A DNA stretch of 64,000 nt, from contig CM055273.1 in assembly GCA_029237695.1 (NCBI GenBank), positions 63,601,968-63,665,967 on the forward strand, written 5' to 3'. The notes under the pieces were generated by a model. That model was not told the origin of the DNA. It saw only the letters and a list, made by a program, of their open reading frames with translations, and made no database searches. Position numbers and translations under genes: made by a program. This document shows positions 10,820-20,978 of the stretch, piece by piece (positions within the stretch are counted from its first letter, which is position 1; the number at the start of each line of letters is the position of its first letter). The DNA comes from Conchocele bisecta (Eukaryota; Mollusca; Bivalvia; Lucinida; Thyasiridae).

Positions 10820-11314
10820 CCTGGAAACACATTTTAGTGTAGTTTGCTCCATGTAATGGGAGCCAAATTCTATTCCTAATCAATAATATGAGAAGCTTTT
10901 ACCAATTTCTTTATGACAATTATCTAACGTGTTCTTTTGTCTAGTTCTAACATGACCCAGGAGTGTTCCACTTCACCACATGCACTTTTCAGAAGAAATA
11001 ACAAAAGCAGAAAAGAATCCTTCCTGTGATGTTTTCATATGCCTAAAAGCATATACCGAATGTAATGGGTTAAAAGATTAACTGTCAGCCATAAATACGG
11101 AGGGTGAAATAAGAAAATCTCATCTTCCACTTGTCCATTACAGCCGGAGTAAACAGGTCTTGTCAAACTGAGCTATCTTGATCTACTGTAAATATAAATT
11201 ATGAAAGTGTTTATAGGTACATCTTGATCTGACATTCGAGCACTTGTGAAAAGATGAAACTTGTATGTTATAGTCAGAATAAGCAAACATTTGTAGTTTT
11301 ACCCATTTACGCCT
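10820..11314. other. No gene seen
   Basis: No repeat family or frame stands out. Confidence 0.4.
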
Positions 11315-11555
11315 TCAACCCATAGACCGCTACTCACAACAATTGTCGTCTGCTGTTGCTTTTAAATCTTGCCTTATTTCTCAATAAAAACACGGTTTGA
11401 CAGCACTTCAGAATCATTTCCAATGCTGAAGTGCTGTCAAAGCATGTTGTAAATTATTCTAAAGTGATGTCAAAGCATGTTTTTTATGATAAAAATGGAA
11501 AATATAAAATAAAAACCAGACTACAAAAAATTTAAGATAGCGGTGTAAGGGTTAA
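11315..11555. mobile_element. TTAA-A miniature element
   Basis: The left edge has decayed to TTCAACCCATAGACCGCTAC; the right edge GTGTAAGGGTTAA is intact. The right arm carries the extra GTTGTAAATTATTCTAAAGT block also seen at 2018, 25904 and 46023. Confidence 0.75.
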
Positions 11556-11610
11556 ACTGATCGAAAACATATGAATAATATTTTTCTCTTCCAGACAAGT
11601 GTCACAACAT

Positions 11611-12207
11611 ATGTGGCTGTGACTGGAGAAATGGGGCTTATGGGATTTGTGATCAGTGCAGCTCCTGATCAAATAGCACACTTCTGTTTGTTTGTTTGTT
11701 TGCTTTGTTGTTTGTTTGTTGGGGTTTAACAGCCTATCAACAGCTAATGTCATTTAAGGCCGGGTCAATGGGTTTAGTACTAAATCCCATATATTACCTG
11801 TGCAAGTACATGTACATGTTCAAGTAAATGTGTACAAAAGGGGGGAAAATCCCAAAATCAGAACTGAATATTTACAATAACAAAACTATATATTCAGCCC
11901 TGAAATCAGAATAATCCTGATCTGATGCCAGGTCTTCGCCACACCAGAATCACTTGGCCCCACACAAAAGCAGTAGGATCAGTAATACTCTTAATACTTT
12001 TATAATGGGCAATAACTCAATTAAACTCCTAAGTAACAAAAGAGCTAAAGAGATAATGATCTATATTGCTTGTTAGAAGCATTACATATGTGTTTCATTG
12101 ATGGAATGGCAAACAGTGTGGATCATGATTAGAATGGAGGCTGATCTGGATCTACAATGGTCACAAAAAACACAAGCCTCATTGGTCCAGTCACAGCCAC
12201 ATATAAT
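11611..12207. mobile_element. Fold-back element H with SINE-like insertion
   Basis: Left end TGTGGCTGTGACTGGAGAAA and right end CCAGTCACAGCCACATAT bracket a SINE-like insertion (about 11689-12050) entering after TAGCACACTTCTG. Without the insert, the order matches uninterrupted H copies such as 60565. H termini are inverted repeats of roughly 50 bp. Confidence 0.65.
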
Positions 12208-12281
12208 CATATATCTTCATGCAGAAATGAGCATCTCATATCTGTACCAGTGTAATCACCATTACACCACTGTCACCAGCC

Positions 12282-12317
<36 letters not shown>
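12282..12317. repeat. (TTGA)n microsatellite
   Basis: About nine uninterrupted tetranucleotide units. Confidence 0.9.
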
Positions 12318-12318
<1 letters not shown>

Positions 12319-12729
12319 GGTATATATTGCTCGACGAGCTTACAATATCGGACTCTCACTTCAAGCAATTTTACCACTTTTCAATCATGAACAGACACGA
12401 AAATGAAATAGTTTTCAGTGAAATCCATCTAATTAAACACAATAGGGCACCCAGGGTGTCTGGTTTAGATGTTCTACTGTATTATGATTTTTAATTACCA
12501 GACCATTTTATACAATATCAAATATTTATTTATATCAGTGAAATAGTGTACATGTGATGTGACATATGTTCGGTCAGACTGGTTCCATCCATGCTGGTAT
12601 GGCGCCACACAGCTAGTTTTCCCGATAGATAACACCGATACACATAAATATAAATCTGACAGAAAACCTACAGAAATGATCCCACGCCCGATACTGTATT
12701 AACTTTTGAGTAATATAAGACATACAGAT
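12318..12729. other. No gene seen
   Basis: A half copy of the CAGT palindrome (CACCCAGGGTGTCTGGTTTA) lies near 12448-12482. Confidence 0.5.
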
Positions 12730-12949
12730 GATGTGTGGCTGTGACTGGAGAATGGGGCTTATGGTATTTGTGACCAGTTAAGCTCCAGATCAAATAGCCT
12801 GATAATGATCTATTTTGCTTGTTAGAAACATGACTGTTGTTTTCATCGATGGAATGGCGAACAGAGCAGATCCAGATCAGACTGCTGATCTGGATCTACA
12901 CTGGTCGCAAAACCCATAAGCCCCATTTCCCCAGTCACAGCCACATATG
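12730..12949. mobile_element. Fold-back element H
   Basis: About 220 bp, ends ATGTGGCTGTGACTGGAG and CCAGTCACAGCCACATATG. The interior GGAATGGCGAACAG..CAGATCCAGATCAG is typical of the family. Confidence 0.75.
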
Positions 12950-13437
12950 CGAACATAATTATTTTACATTCACTACAACCGGGATGCTAACATTTTAAAT
13001 CCAATGAATATGAAACTGGACTCATCGCCTGAGCGACCAATGTAGACCCAGATCTGCAGTCTGCATATTGAATGGACCGATCAGGATCTGCAGACTGGTC
13101 GATATTTGGTCAGTCTCTGAGCAAAACACATTTCCATCTTTTAACACGCCAGTGCATGTGATATTAAAACGTTTCGAGCATGTTCTCTAAACCTGTACTA
13201 AAAATAAGGCAGTCTGATTGGTCGAGACTGAGCACAGTGCAGCCTCGACCAATCAAACATCGTCATTTGGAGCATGAGAATGGAAGATAGGTTGAACAAG
13301 GTTTATACTCACTGGCCGTAATCACTCGAGCCTAGTTGTGAATGCAGTTAGTGTAGTGCAATTGTTATGCCCATTACACATAATGAGGCGGTGGCTGGTG
13401 TAATGGTGTGATGATGAACAGTCTTAATAAGTGTCCT
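12950..13437. other. No gene; short inverted repeats
   Basis: H-like fragments at 13010-13110. A hairpin GATTGGTCGAG..CTCGACCAATC is near 13214-13256. Confidence 0.45.
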
Positions 13438-13680
13438 GGGGCCCGTTTCACTAAACTTCTTACAACTAAAATGTTCCTAAGTGCAAATTTATGATCGTCT
13501 GGAAATTTCAATTGATGGATTTACATTTATTGAGCATAGGCTGCATATGCAGCCTATGCTCAATAATTGTAAATCCAATAATTGTTTACAAGAAAACATT
13601 GTCAATGTGAAATTTACAGACTATCATAATTTTACGCTTACAAACATTTTAGTTGTACGAAGTTTAGTGAAACGGGCCCC
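13438..13680. mobile_element. GGGCCC-ended MITE, complete copy
   Basis: 243 bp, termini GGGCCCGTTTCACTAAAC and complement. The second inner arm is ATTTACATTTATTGAGCATA, and the centre is CTGCATATGCAG. Other copies or parts are at 44607, 46354, 49872 and 58358. The 69-residue frame across it is a by-product. Confidence 0.85.
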
Positions 13681-14595
13681 TGTTCTTTAAGTACACTCCT
13701 ACAGAATGATAAGCATCTATACTGTTTGCTAGAGCAGCAGGACATGTTTTTTCACTGAACCACTGGCGAACAGTGCAGATCCTGATGCGCAGTCTGATCA
13801 GGATCTACACTGGTCGTAAATGCCATAAGCCCAATTTCCCCAGCCACAGCCACATATGCATAATGTTCTTGCTGTCCAGGTCTGGTTGTTATAATGTGGC
13901 AGCCTCTCACTAGAATGGCTTTAGGTAGTAATGTGTTTCAAAACCTTTACTAATGACGGGGTGAAATAAGTCTGGATAGACATAAATAAATAATTTGAGC
14001 TTTAGGTGGCCTAATTAGAACGTTTTTGCCAGCAACTTCTGCTTTTTATCCTCATTAGTCCATGGTTTTCTCTCAAATTTGCAACTTTATGAGAGTCAGC
14101 CATTTCCTACATTCTTCCAGAATGATAGTATCAATTCAGGCAGTAGATAGAAATCACAACTTTTTGTCCATGATTACAACACTTTCTGAGTATGTAATTC
14201 TGATGTTATTGACTGAGGCTGAGCTGTACTCAGCCTCAGCCTGACAAACCTGCCATAATTTAAGTTACAGTTTATTTTTCATCGTGCTCAGAAAGTCGTA
14301 GGATCAGAAATTTGTTTCTACATTTCATTTTATTACAGATAATGTATACCAGCATCATCAATGAAGACGTTCATTTTTCAGATTTCTCCACAAATGTGTA
14401 TTTTGTAACCACATATATGAATGTTCAGTCTCATTGGAGGCAATCGCACTACTCACTCATAAACTGGTAAAAGCAATTACCAGTAGTTTTCTCATTAGGA
14501 CTTTCGTACCAATTCGCCGATGCTTATGCACAATTAACTGTTCACACATGCCAGTATATATTCTTTATTTTATGAAGAATCAAGAGAAGTAAGTA
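13681..14595. other. No gene; H fragment
   Basis: 13760-13860 is the right half of an H element ending CCACAGCCACATATG. The remainder has only short frames without recognisable motifs. Confidence 0.45.
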
Positions 14596-14703
14596 ATATC
14601 AAGCTTATCCTGCTTGGCTTGGAAACACTAGGAATTCCGAGGCTCGCAGTGGAAATCCACTGCGAGCCTCGAAATTCCTAGAGTATCCTAGCTAAACTTG
14701 ATA
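14596..14703. repeat. Palindrome of the GATATCAAG family, copy 1
   Basis: Arms TATCAAGCTTATCCTGCTTG (decayed) and inner perfect arms GAGGCTCGCAGTGGA. Related palindromes at 46681 and 60079 share TATCAAGTTTATCAGGCTCG. Confidence 0.7.
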
Positions 14704-14897
14704 AACGTGACAACAAAACACACCAGCCGGCTATATGTATCTGGAGCCCTAAATAGGCAGCATAAATGTCAGTGGCATGATGGAGGTGACAATTAGCCAG
14801 CTAACGAGGCAATTAGGGCTTGAAGTCATTCTTCAGCCATCAGCTGCACAGGCCACTCTGGCTGCTGAAGACATTTACATAATGGGCCAGCACATAC

Positions 14898-15127
14898 TAA
14901 TGGATGTGACTGGAGAAATGGGGCTAATGGGATTTGCGACCAGTGTAGCTCCTGATTAAACAGCACATTCCTGTAGACAGTGAATGATCTATAGTGCTTG
15001 ATAGAAGAGACATGATGGGTGTTTCATTGATGGAATGGCGAACAGTGCAGATCCTGATCAGACTGATGTGGATCCACACTGGTCACAAAACCCATAATCC
15101 CAATTTCTTCAGTCACAGTCACAAATG
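14898..15127. mobile_element. Fold-back element H
   Basis: Ends GATGTGACTGGAGAAATGGG and CCAATTTCTTCAGTCACAGT. The middle has GGAATGGCGAACAGTGCAGA. Confidence 0.7.
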
Positions 15128-15169
15128 AGAAGAAACAATCCGGCTATAAGATCTAGCATAGGTAGGGCA

Positions 15170-15404
15170 TTAACTCTTTGCAAGCTAGCGGCGAAAATAT
15201 CCGCCAAACGAATTAAGAGTGTATGTTTTATTTCTCTCTGTAAATATGTCTTACATTTAGAATTTTTGAGAAATTTCATTAGAATGATTCCTTCGGACTC
15301 AATTCTAATGAAATTTCAAGACATATTCATGATATTTACGGGGAGAAATACATGAAAATATGATGAATTTTTGCCCACAAGTTTCCCAGCATGCAAAGAG
15401 TTAA
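15170..15404. mobile_element. TTAA-B miniature element
   Basis: TTAACTCTTTGCAAGCTAGC at the left, CAGCATGCAAAGAGTTAA at the right. The central hairpin is GAATTTCATTAGAAT-like, with two arms of about 25 bp. TTAA borders both ends. A second copy at 50006 is in the opposite orientation. Confidence 0.8.
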
Positions 15405-15506
15405 AAAGAGTGGAGAATTACTTACCAGAATGCAAATATAGTGGAACCTCCCTAAACCGGACACTCTGGAGTACCTATGGTTTAAAGGTGCATGTAATAC
15501 CTCTCA

Positions 15507-15509
15507 GTA
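15507..15509. other. Candidate target-site duplication (left)
   Basis: GTA immediately before the first terminal base TAGTRC, matched by GTA at 21957-21959. It was identified by aligning both termini, so the 3-bp match has some placement freedom. Confidence 0.55.
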
Positions 15510-16015
15510 TAGTACATTATGGAAGAGTAAGATAATGGGATGACGCTCGATTTTCGTGCCAAAATTGATTTTTTTGCAGTTTTGTCAACAATAGGAAGTA
15601 CGTTAATGAAAAAATAGGGGTTGAATTTTCTCGACCATTTTTTTTGTGTATTTGGGACTTTTTAGGGGTGACCATTCCCCAGAAAATGGCAAAATTATTA
15701 TGGTATGTGATGACGCTCGATTTTTGTGCCAAACTTGTTTTTTCTGCAGTTTTATGAACCATAACGGGTGATGAATTCGAAAATAGGTAATTAAACATTT
15801 TTTTGATCTTTTTTTCTGTATTTGAGGGCTTTTCAGGGGCGACAATCCCCCAAAAAATGACAAAATCTGTATCTCGACTCACATACTCTCTATTTTCATG
15901 ATCTTGGTGTCTAAGATATGGTTTTGCGGGGCGCTGAGCTCGATTATGATGGTCCCGACATGATTTGAGGTCAATGTCATAAAGTAAAGGTCACCACGAG
16001 GTCACCACGAGGTCA
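15510..16015 (+). repeat. Left terminal inverted repeat with two sub-repeats
   Basis: Contains sub-repeats starting at ATGACGCTCGATTTT (15540 and 15710), each continuing GTGCCAAA...TTTGCAGTTTT, and then a partial third (15820-15885). The inner part to about 16015 (ATGATCTTGGTGTCTAAGAT, GATTTGAGGTCAATGTCAT) pairs with 21295-21410. Two overlapping minus-strand frames here (121 and 86 residues) only reflect the repeats. The recurring core is a plausible transposase-binding site (inference). Confidence 0.8.
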
Positions 16016-16656
16016 CCAATGGACACAGAGGATGAACTCGGTCAAAGTAGCTGAACTCGTATACGGGCCAGTTTGTATGGGAATTTATGTACATGTAGGG
16101 CATGTGCAATTTGGAGCCGGAGAATTCAATGGTAAAATCCATTTCGGCAAGTTCTACATATGTACCTGCTAAGTTCGATCAGATGAGTCGCCCAAATGAT
16201 CAAGTTGCGCGAGTTTGCAGTAGACCGGATACTAGGCTGGTCACATAAGCCATAACGTCTGTTGCGCCAGACAGTTGCATATTCCATATAATCCTGCGTA
16301 TGCGTTTGAATGTCATACACATGTTTTATCTACGTTCTACGTTGAAATATGTCGAAAGACGTTGCGCCGAAAATACAGCGGCTGGTCTCCAAGATATAAC
16401 AACAACAACAACAATTTGTCTGATTAGTTGTGAATAAATCGCAGCGTTGTTAAATAGTGTCACTATATTAACGACGCTGTGATCTTCGCACATCTGGTTG
16501 TAAAGCATGATTGGCCCTATATTACCAACGCTGTGGTTTTGTTAATACATGCACATTTCTTTTTGAATGTCGTTAAAGTGTGCATCGACTTTGCTATTCT
16601 GTACAAGAAACAACACAAACACAAAATAATCCGTAAAGATTTGAGGAGTTTCGGCA
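16016..16656 (+). promoter_or_regulatory. Transposon 5-prime leader/promoter region
   Basis: 641 bp between the left terminal repeat and the ATG. It holds a CAACAACAAC run (16400-16417) and a hairpin with arms TCGCAGCGTTGTT and AACGACGCTGTGA (about 16439-16481); GGCCCTATATTACCAACGCT repeats part of this. No TATA box or start site can be assigned confidently. Confidence 0.4.
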
Positions 16657-18069
16657 ATGTCGAAACGAAAATCGACAGATTCGAGGTCTTGCATCATTTG
16701 TAAAGAGGGTGACTCTATCAATAATAAACTTGTTGATACAACTGACATATCACTTCTGAAAGACCTGAAAGAAAGGGTTCTCGAGCGGGCTAGTCTAGGG
16801 GATGTGCACCTCAAATCGCTGGCTGGTCATTTCAGTAGTTTGTCCGAGTCAGATTTGCGTGATGTCTGTTATCACAGCGGATGTCGCAAGCCTCTTGTAA
16901 ACAAGGCAAACTTAGAGATGTGTAGAAAACGTGCTCGTTCCCTAACGCCAATGTTTTCTGATGCACCATCTACTTCTGAAGTGCCGTCGTCGGCGCCGAA
17001 ACGTGGGCGTCCACACAAGATAGAGACATCTAAGACAGCGACCCCTCTACTTAGAAAGAAAGGTGGTAATGTTCTTCCGAAGGAAAATAAATGTATGTTC
17101 CACACATGCTCCTTTTGTCCAAAATTGGATTCTATGGGTCAGCATCTTCTAGCTATCAAAGGGTCTACTAATGACGACTTAGTCAGATTGAGTATAGCTG
17201 AAATATTGGAACCTGGAGATGCAGCAGCATTAGAAAAATACTACCATAGAGACTGTCTCAGGGTTGCAGACAGACACTGCAAGGAACTGGGTGATAGTGA
17301 TGCATATAGACATGTAAGAAGTGTGTGTGATGCTGAGCTTATTGTACATGTGAGAGATTCTCTTAGTGTAGAAGGCTGCGTCCTCAGCATGAATGAGTTA
17401 AATTCATATTACATCGACATTTTGAAGGAGAGGCACATTAATAACAATGAAAGTGACAACCACAAGAAATACCTGAAAGAGTTGATTGAACAGCATGTAC
17501 CAGATGTTGAATTTGTTCAGCCTCCAAATCCTATTCACAGCCACAGGGTTATGAGGAAGCAATCAGTAGGACAAGCCGTTGACTTTGCCACTACAGATAC
17601 AGATCCCCGTGCTCTCATAGATTTAGCTCGTGCCTTGAGACAGGAGGTTCTCGGTGCAAGAGATTGGAAATTCACGGGTGAGTTTAACGATTTCGAAAAC
17701 CCCCCGATGTTAGAGTTTCTTATAGCTCGCATCATGTATGGCTGTGAAGCTAGACAAATCTCAGGACAACGAGAAGCAGAAGTGAAGAAGAATGTTGATG
17801 TTGTCTGCCAGCTGATTGTACAGAGCTCAAGAAGTCAGAGACAAGTCAAACTAAAGACGTCTCGTGGGTTCAAGAAGACAGTGGAAACTCCCCTTTCTAT
17901 TGGCGTCCCACTCGCAATCCACTCTCGAGTACGAGATCACAATCTAATTTCTATGCTGTCCACAGTGTACATTGGAAGTGACTCACCAACGCATACTCAA
18001 TCTTCAGAGGAGGGTGGAGTTCGCAGTTCAGCAGCGGATGTTGTCAACCGAAGGGTACTGCCTCCCTGA
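16657..18069 (+). CDS. Transposon protein part 1: twin zinc fingers and AT-hook-like motif
   Basis: 470 residues as read, though homology-like content stops near residue 440, where the first shift occurs. Finger 1 is C12-x2-C15 ... Y72-H73-x2-C76. Finger 2 is C151-x2-C154 ... Y196-H197-x2-C200, with another Cys at 146. Both have the CxxC plus YHxxC plan and the same spacing logic, suggesting duplication. KRGRPHK at 115-121 resembles an AT-hook. In families of this kind such an N-terminus should bind the terminal repeats (inference). The region 270-430 is mainly helical-looking with conserved-looking HSRVRDHNLISML near the end. The last ~25 residues (after IGS) are out of frame and not genuine. 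Confidence 0.75.
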   Translation: MSKRKSTDSRSCIICKEGDSINNKLVDTTDISLLKDLKERVLERASLGDVHLKSLAGHFSSLSESDLRDVCYHSGCRKPLVNKANLEMCRKRARSLTPMFSDAPSTSEVPSSAPKRGRPHKIETSKTATPLLRKKGGNVLPKENKCMFHTCSFCPKLDSMGQHLLAIKGSTNDDLVRLSIAEILEPGDAAALEKYYHRDCLRVADRHCKELGDSDAYRHVRSVCDAELIVHVRDSLSVEGCVLSMNELNSYYIDILKERHINNNESDNHKKYLKELIEQHVPDVEFVQPPNPIHSHRVMRKQSVGQAVDFATTDTDPRALIDLARALRQEVLGARDWKFTGEFNDFENPPMLEFLIARIMYGCEARQISGQREAEVKKNVDVVCQLIVQSSRSQRQVKLKTSRGFKKTVETPLSIGVPLAIHSRVRDHNLISMLSTVYIGSDSPTHTQSSEEGGVRSSAADVVNRRVLPP

Positions 18070-18715
18070 CTTTGTCAAACGAAACGTACCAATCTGGTTT
18101 GCTGCGGACAACATTGACTTTCTTGAAAACACAGCGTATGGGCAAAACACATTTCACGGGACGCTGTTGGTACTCTTCCAGCGGGATGAGGATGGGAAAC
18201 TCATAAATACACCATTGCAAATCCCGTCCAAGCCCCCCGAGAAGCCACACCAGGTGGAAATCAATTACCGAGATGAGCCTGAGATCAAACTGACTCCAAT
18301 TAGGTTCCCCAGTTACTCTGTCGGACGTGGAGCTGACCTACTCACACAATACTCAAAGTTCACCCACACGTGGGCATTAGCCAACCTATTCACAAGTCCC
18401 CCTCTGTCTGATGAATCTGAAAATAAAGACAGCGGAGGTGCCACAGCCAATGCGGAATCTAAACATGCCAGCGATGACGAAAATACTGGAGACGCCGCAG
18501 ATATAGATGCAATAGATGCTTCTGTTGATAAAACTGAGATGATACTGGAAGTAACAGAAAGAAAGGAAAAGAAAACGAGATTGAAGAAATGTGACGTTAT
18601 GCCGACTTGGGCTGCAACGCAGCATCTTCTATTGAAAAACCAGGATGGCTACCAGTCACCAACAAAGACAAATGTGGAAGTTGTGGGCACCGCTACTTCG
18701 AACGTCTCCCACTGA
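17972..18715 (+). CDS. Transposon protein part 2: ADNID block
   Basis: Starts out of frame with part 1. The usable stretch begins at HQRILNLQ and includes FAADNIDFLENT and GQNTFHGT (frame residues 43-64), blocks that I associate with proteins of this transposon family in corals and molluscs. D46 and D49 are candidates for a first catalytic acid of a DDE-type domain, but no three-acid set can be proved by eye. Residues 140-195 are acidic and low complexity, probably a linker. The last ~12 residues (after NVEVVG) are out of frame. There is no true start codon here: position 17972 is a TTG, so this is a continuation, not a separate gene. Confidence 0.7.
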   Translation: MEVTHQRILNLQRRVEFAVQQRMLSTEGYCLPDFVKRNVPIWFAADNIDFLENTAYGQNTFHGTLLVLFQRDEDGKLINTPLQIPSKPPEKPHQVEINYRDEPEIKLTPIRFPSYSVGRGADLLTQYSKFTHTWALANLFTSPPLSDESENKDSGGATANAESKHASDDENTGDAADIDAIDASVDKTEMILEVTERKEKKTRLKKCDVMPTWAATQHLLLKNQDGYQSPTKTNVEVVGTATSNVSH

Positions 18716-20978
18716 TTATGCTACTCTATACACGGTTCTATGCTTGGCACAAGACATATCGGCAGTTGTTATTGGTCCTGAAAGACGGACTCTGATCACT
18801 CTTGACCTCGACCTCTATCAAAGAGCAATTCAGTTGAAGGAATCTGTCAAAAACGAGAATTGGGTACTGAGGGCTGGACTTCTCCACATCGTATTTGCGG
18901 TACTCCATGGACTTGGCAAAACATCAGAGGGGAGTGGCCAAGACACAATAGCAGTGGACACAGGTATATATTCTTCTGCAGCACTGAGAGGGATATACAG
19001 TGGAAAGAGCTACAAACGAGCCGTGGAATACCATATAATGAATGGTCTTGCCATTCTCCTGGTCAAACTGGACGCAGTCGTCGGAGAAACCCCTCCACTA
19101 GCGATAAAGGGACGATGTGTAGCGCTGCGTAGAGCCCTCCATGACCGTGACCCTGAAATGGTAGCCATATACGAAGACATAGGAAGCTACTACTCAGATA
19201 ATGTCCAAATGGAAGAGGCTGCAATTGGAGATGGTGACGAAATGAGCCGCTTCTTTGACAATTATCTCGATCAGGTTGATGCTCTCCTCGAGATCATTGC
19301 AGCAGCGAGATCGAGAGATTGGAAAGGCTCCCTTGCTGCGATTGAGAAAAACATAAAGTACTTCCACTTCCATGGCTTAATCAACTACGCAAGACTAATG
19401 CCTCTACATTTGGCACAGATGTATCAATTGGAAGAGGATGATCCCACAACATGGGAAGCCCTCAAGAATGGTGACTTCGTTGTCACGAAGTCTATGCAAG
19501 CATTCTGTAACCTCTTCACAGACCAAGGGTTGGAGCAGGAGATCAAAGTTCTCAAAAAGCACGGTGCGCTCCCTGGCATCACACAGGATGAAGCTGCCCT
19601 CGACAGGTTTGTCACTACAGCACCTCACCTTGCACGACTGGTGCAGAAATATCTTCTGCCTTTTCCGAAGACTTTGACCGGAGAGAAGAAGGAGCACTAC
19701 CAGCTGGCAGGAGATATATGTGTTAGATCGAGTCAGAATGCTCTTAAACTGAGGAACAACATCATTCTCCACTGTGAGGGAAACCCTTACATTGTAGGTA
19801 CACCTGTGAAGAACATTTGCTCATCTGCTGTTATCCCAGACAAGGCTAGGTTTGATATTCTCAACTATCCGAATCTGGGGCAAGAGCTCTACCAGAAGTT
19901 CGTGGACGAACGCCTGTTAATAACATCCAAACTATCAATTTGGGATCCAATGACCAGGCCAAAGCTTGCAAGACTTCTTGCACATGGACTTCTACAGGAG
20001 TTTGCGGGGCACGATCTGCGGATTATCGTCGCATATGACACTAATATCAAGATAAACTCACCCCACACACTTGAAGAGGACTTCCAAACACATGGACACG
20101 AGGAGGCCGACTCACAGATCCCCCTTCACGTTCTTCACTGCATCAAGGACTATGCATTCAGACATGTTGTAGTTGCGTCTCCGGATACTGATGTCTTGGT
20201 CCTTCTCCTTGACCTTGGAGCACATGGACGTTTAGGGAGTTTGACCACCCTAGAATTTCACACAGGAAAAGGCAACAAGTTCAGAAAGATAGATGTCATG
20301 GAGAGAGTAAGAAGCATTGGCCGTCCTCACTGTCAAGGTCTAATTGGGATACACAACTTCTCCGGTGCTGACTGGGGCGGTAAGTTCGTGGGTGTGACAA
20401 AGAAGAGGTGGATCACAGAGTACTTCAAGCTGAGCCCAACTGATCAGATCGTCGACGCCTTCCAAAGATTGGGAGATGATCCTCTCTCATCGACGGAACT
20501 GATCAACGGAGAACTTCCGAAGGACATGCAACCTCTGGAACACTTTGTGTGCCGCGTCTACTCTGCCAATGGCCCGCAAACACTTCCCAAACTTCGCTGG
20601 GAGCTCTTTAGGTCGAAAAACATGGAGTCTGAGATGCTGCCACCCACGAGGGCTACACTGTTGCCTCATATACAACGAACGAACTTTGTTTGTACAGTTA
20701 ACAAAGCCTATATCACCACACATCCTGTACTGCCCAGATTGGAAGACTGTGGCTGGGTTCTCGACGATGGTGCAATATTCCCAGTGCGGTGTCTTGAGCT
20801 ACCTGCTCCAAAAGCTGTTCTGGAGCTGATCAAATGCGGCTGTCGATCGTCTGCCTGTGCACGCAACTGTTCATGTGCCAATAACAACCTCCCATGCACA
20901 CCCCTTTGTAAGTGTCATGCCCAAGGATGTCAAAACAGCAAGCGTGACACAGTTGATGTTGACGATGAAGAAGTATAA
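18645..20978 (+). CDS. Transposon protein part 3: PIN/XPG-like nuclease and CXC domain
   Basis: 777 residues as read; genuine content starts near APLLRTSPTDYATL (residue ~15). HEEADS (485-490) followed by SPDTDVLVLL (512-521) resembles the acidic I-region of XPG/FEN-1 nucleases. Acids E486, E487, D489, D514 and D516 are candidate metal ligands. GIHNFSGADWGG (568-579) occupies the place of the GCD-type motif of FEN-like proteins, here with Ala for Cys. A cysteine cluster at 731-763 (CGCRSSACARNCSC...CTPLCKCHAQGC) is a tesmin/TSO1-like CXC domain, a known DNA-binding fold. The tail is acidic (DVDDEEV). An internal ATG at 18645 exists, but it precedes the conserved block only by chance. Confidence 0.75.
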   Translation: MATSHQQRQMWKLWAPLLRTSPTDYATLYTVLCLAQDISAVVIGPERRTLITLDLDLYQRAIQLKESVKNENWVLRAGLLHIVFAVLHGLGKTSEGSGQDTIAVDTGIYSSAALRGIYSGKSYKRAVEYHIMNGLAILLVKLDAVVGETPPLAIKGRCVALRRALHDRDPEMVAIYEDIGSYYSDNVQMEEAAIGDGDEMSRFFDNYLDQVDALLEIIAAARSRDWKGSLAAIEKNIKYFHFHGLINYARLMPLHLAQMYQLEEDDPTTWEALKNGDFVVTKSMQAFCNLFTDQGLEQEIKVLKKHGALPGITQDEAALDRFVTTAPHLARLVQKYLLPFPKTLTGEKKEHYQLAGDICVRSSQNALKLRNNIILHCEGNPYIVGTPVKNICSSAVIPDKARFDILNYPNLGQELYQKFVDERLLITSKLSIWDPMTRPKLARLLAHGLLQEFAGHDLRIIVAYDTNIKINSPHTLEEDFQTHGHEEADSQIPLHVLHCIKDYAFRHVVVASPDTDVLVLLLDLGAHGRLGSLTTLEFHTGKGNKFRKIDVMERVRSIGRPHCQGLIGIHNFSGADWGGKFVGVTKKRWITEYFKLSPTDQIVDAFQRLGDDPLSSTELINGELPKDMQPLEHFVCRVYSANGPQTLPKLRWELFRSKNMESEMLPPTRATLLPHIQRTNFVCTVNKAYITTHPVLPRLEDCGWVLDDGAIFPVRCLELPAPKAVLELIKCGCRSSACARNCSCANNNLPCTPLCKCHAQGCQNSKRDTVDVDDEEV

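Larger units (their letters stand above)
16657..20978 (+). pseudogene. Transposon protein, frame broken twice (~1439 aa intended)
   Basis: Three overlapping frames together read as one protein. An extra A in GGAAG (17976-17977) and an extra G in GTGGG (18685-18687) each explain one shift. Without them the span is 4320 nt, exactly 1440 codons including the stop, with no other break. Expected role: DNA-binding and nuclease/transposase activity that mobilises the surrounding element. Both shifts fall in short homopolymers, so assembly error is as likely as real mutation. No intron with convincing GT-AG borders is needed. The ATG at 16657 is chosen because the first CxxC finger starts 12 residues later and the upstream sequence is leader-like. 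Confidence 0.75.

Noticed and set aside
15517..15882. 121- and 86-residue minus-strand frames
   Set aside because: They lie wholly inside the transposon terminal repeat and mirror its sub-repeats.
17948..18690. Short introns in the transposon gene instead of frameshifts
   Set aside because: Protein-like sequence continues on both sides with only one base excess at each point, leaving no room for an intron.
18607..18795. 62-residue frame with KCGSCGHRY as a separate zinc-finger gene
   Set aside because: It overlaps the second frameshift zone of the transposon gene in the third frame; the flanking frames give the better continuous protein.
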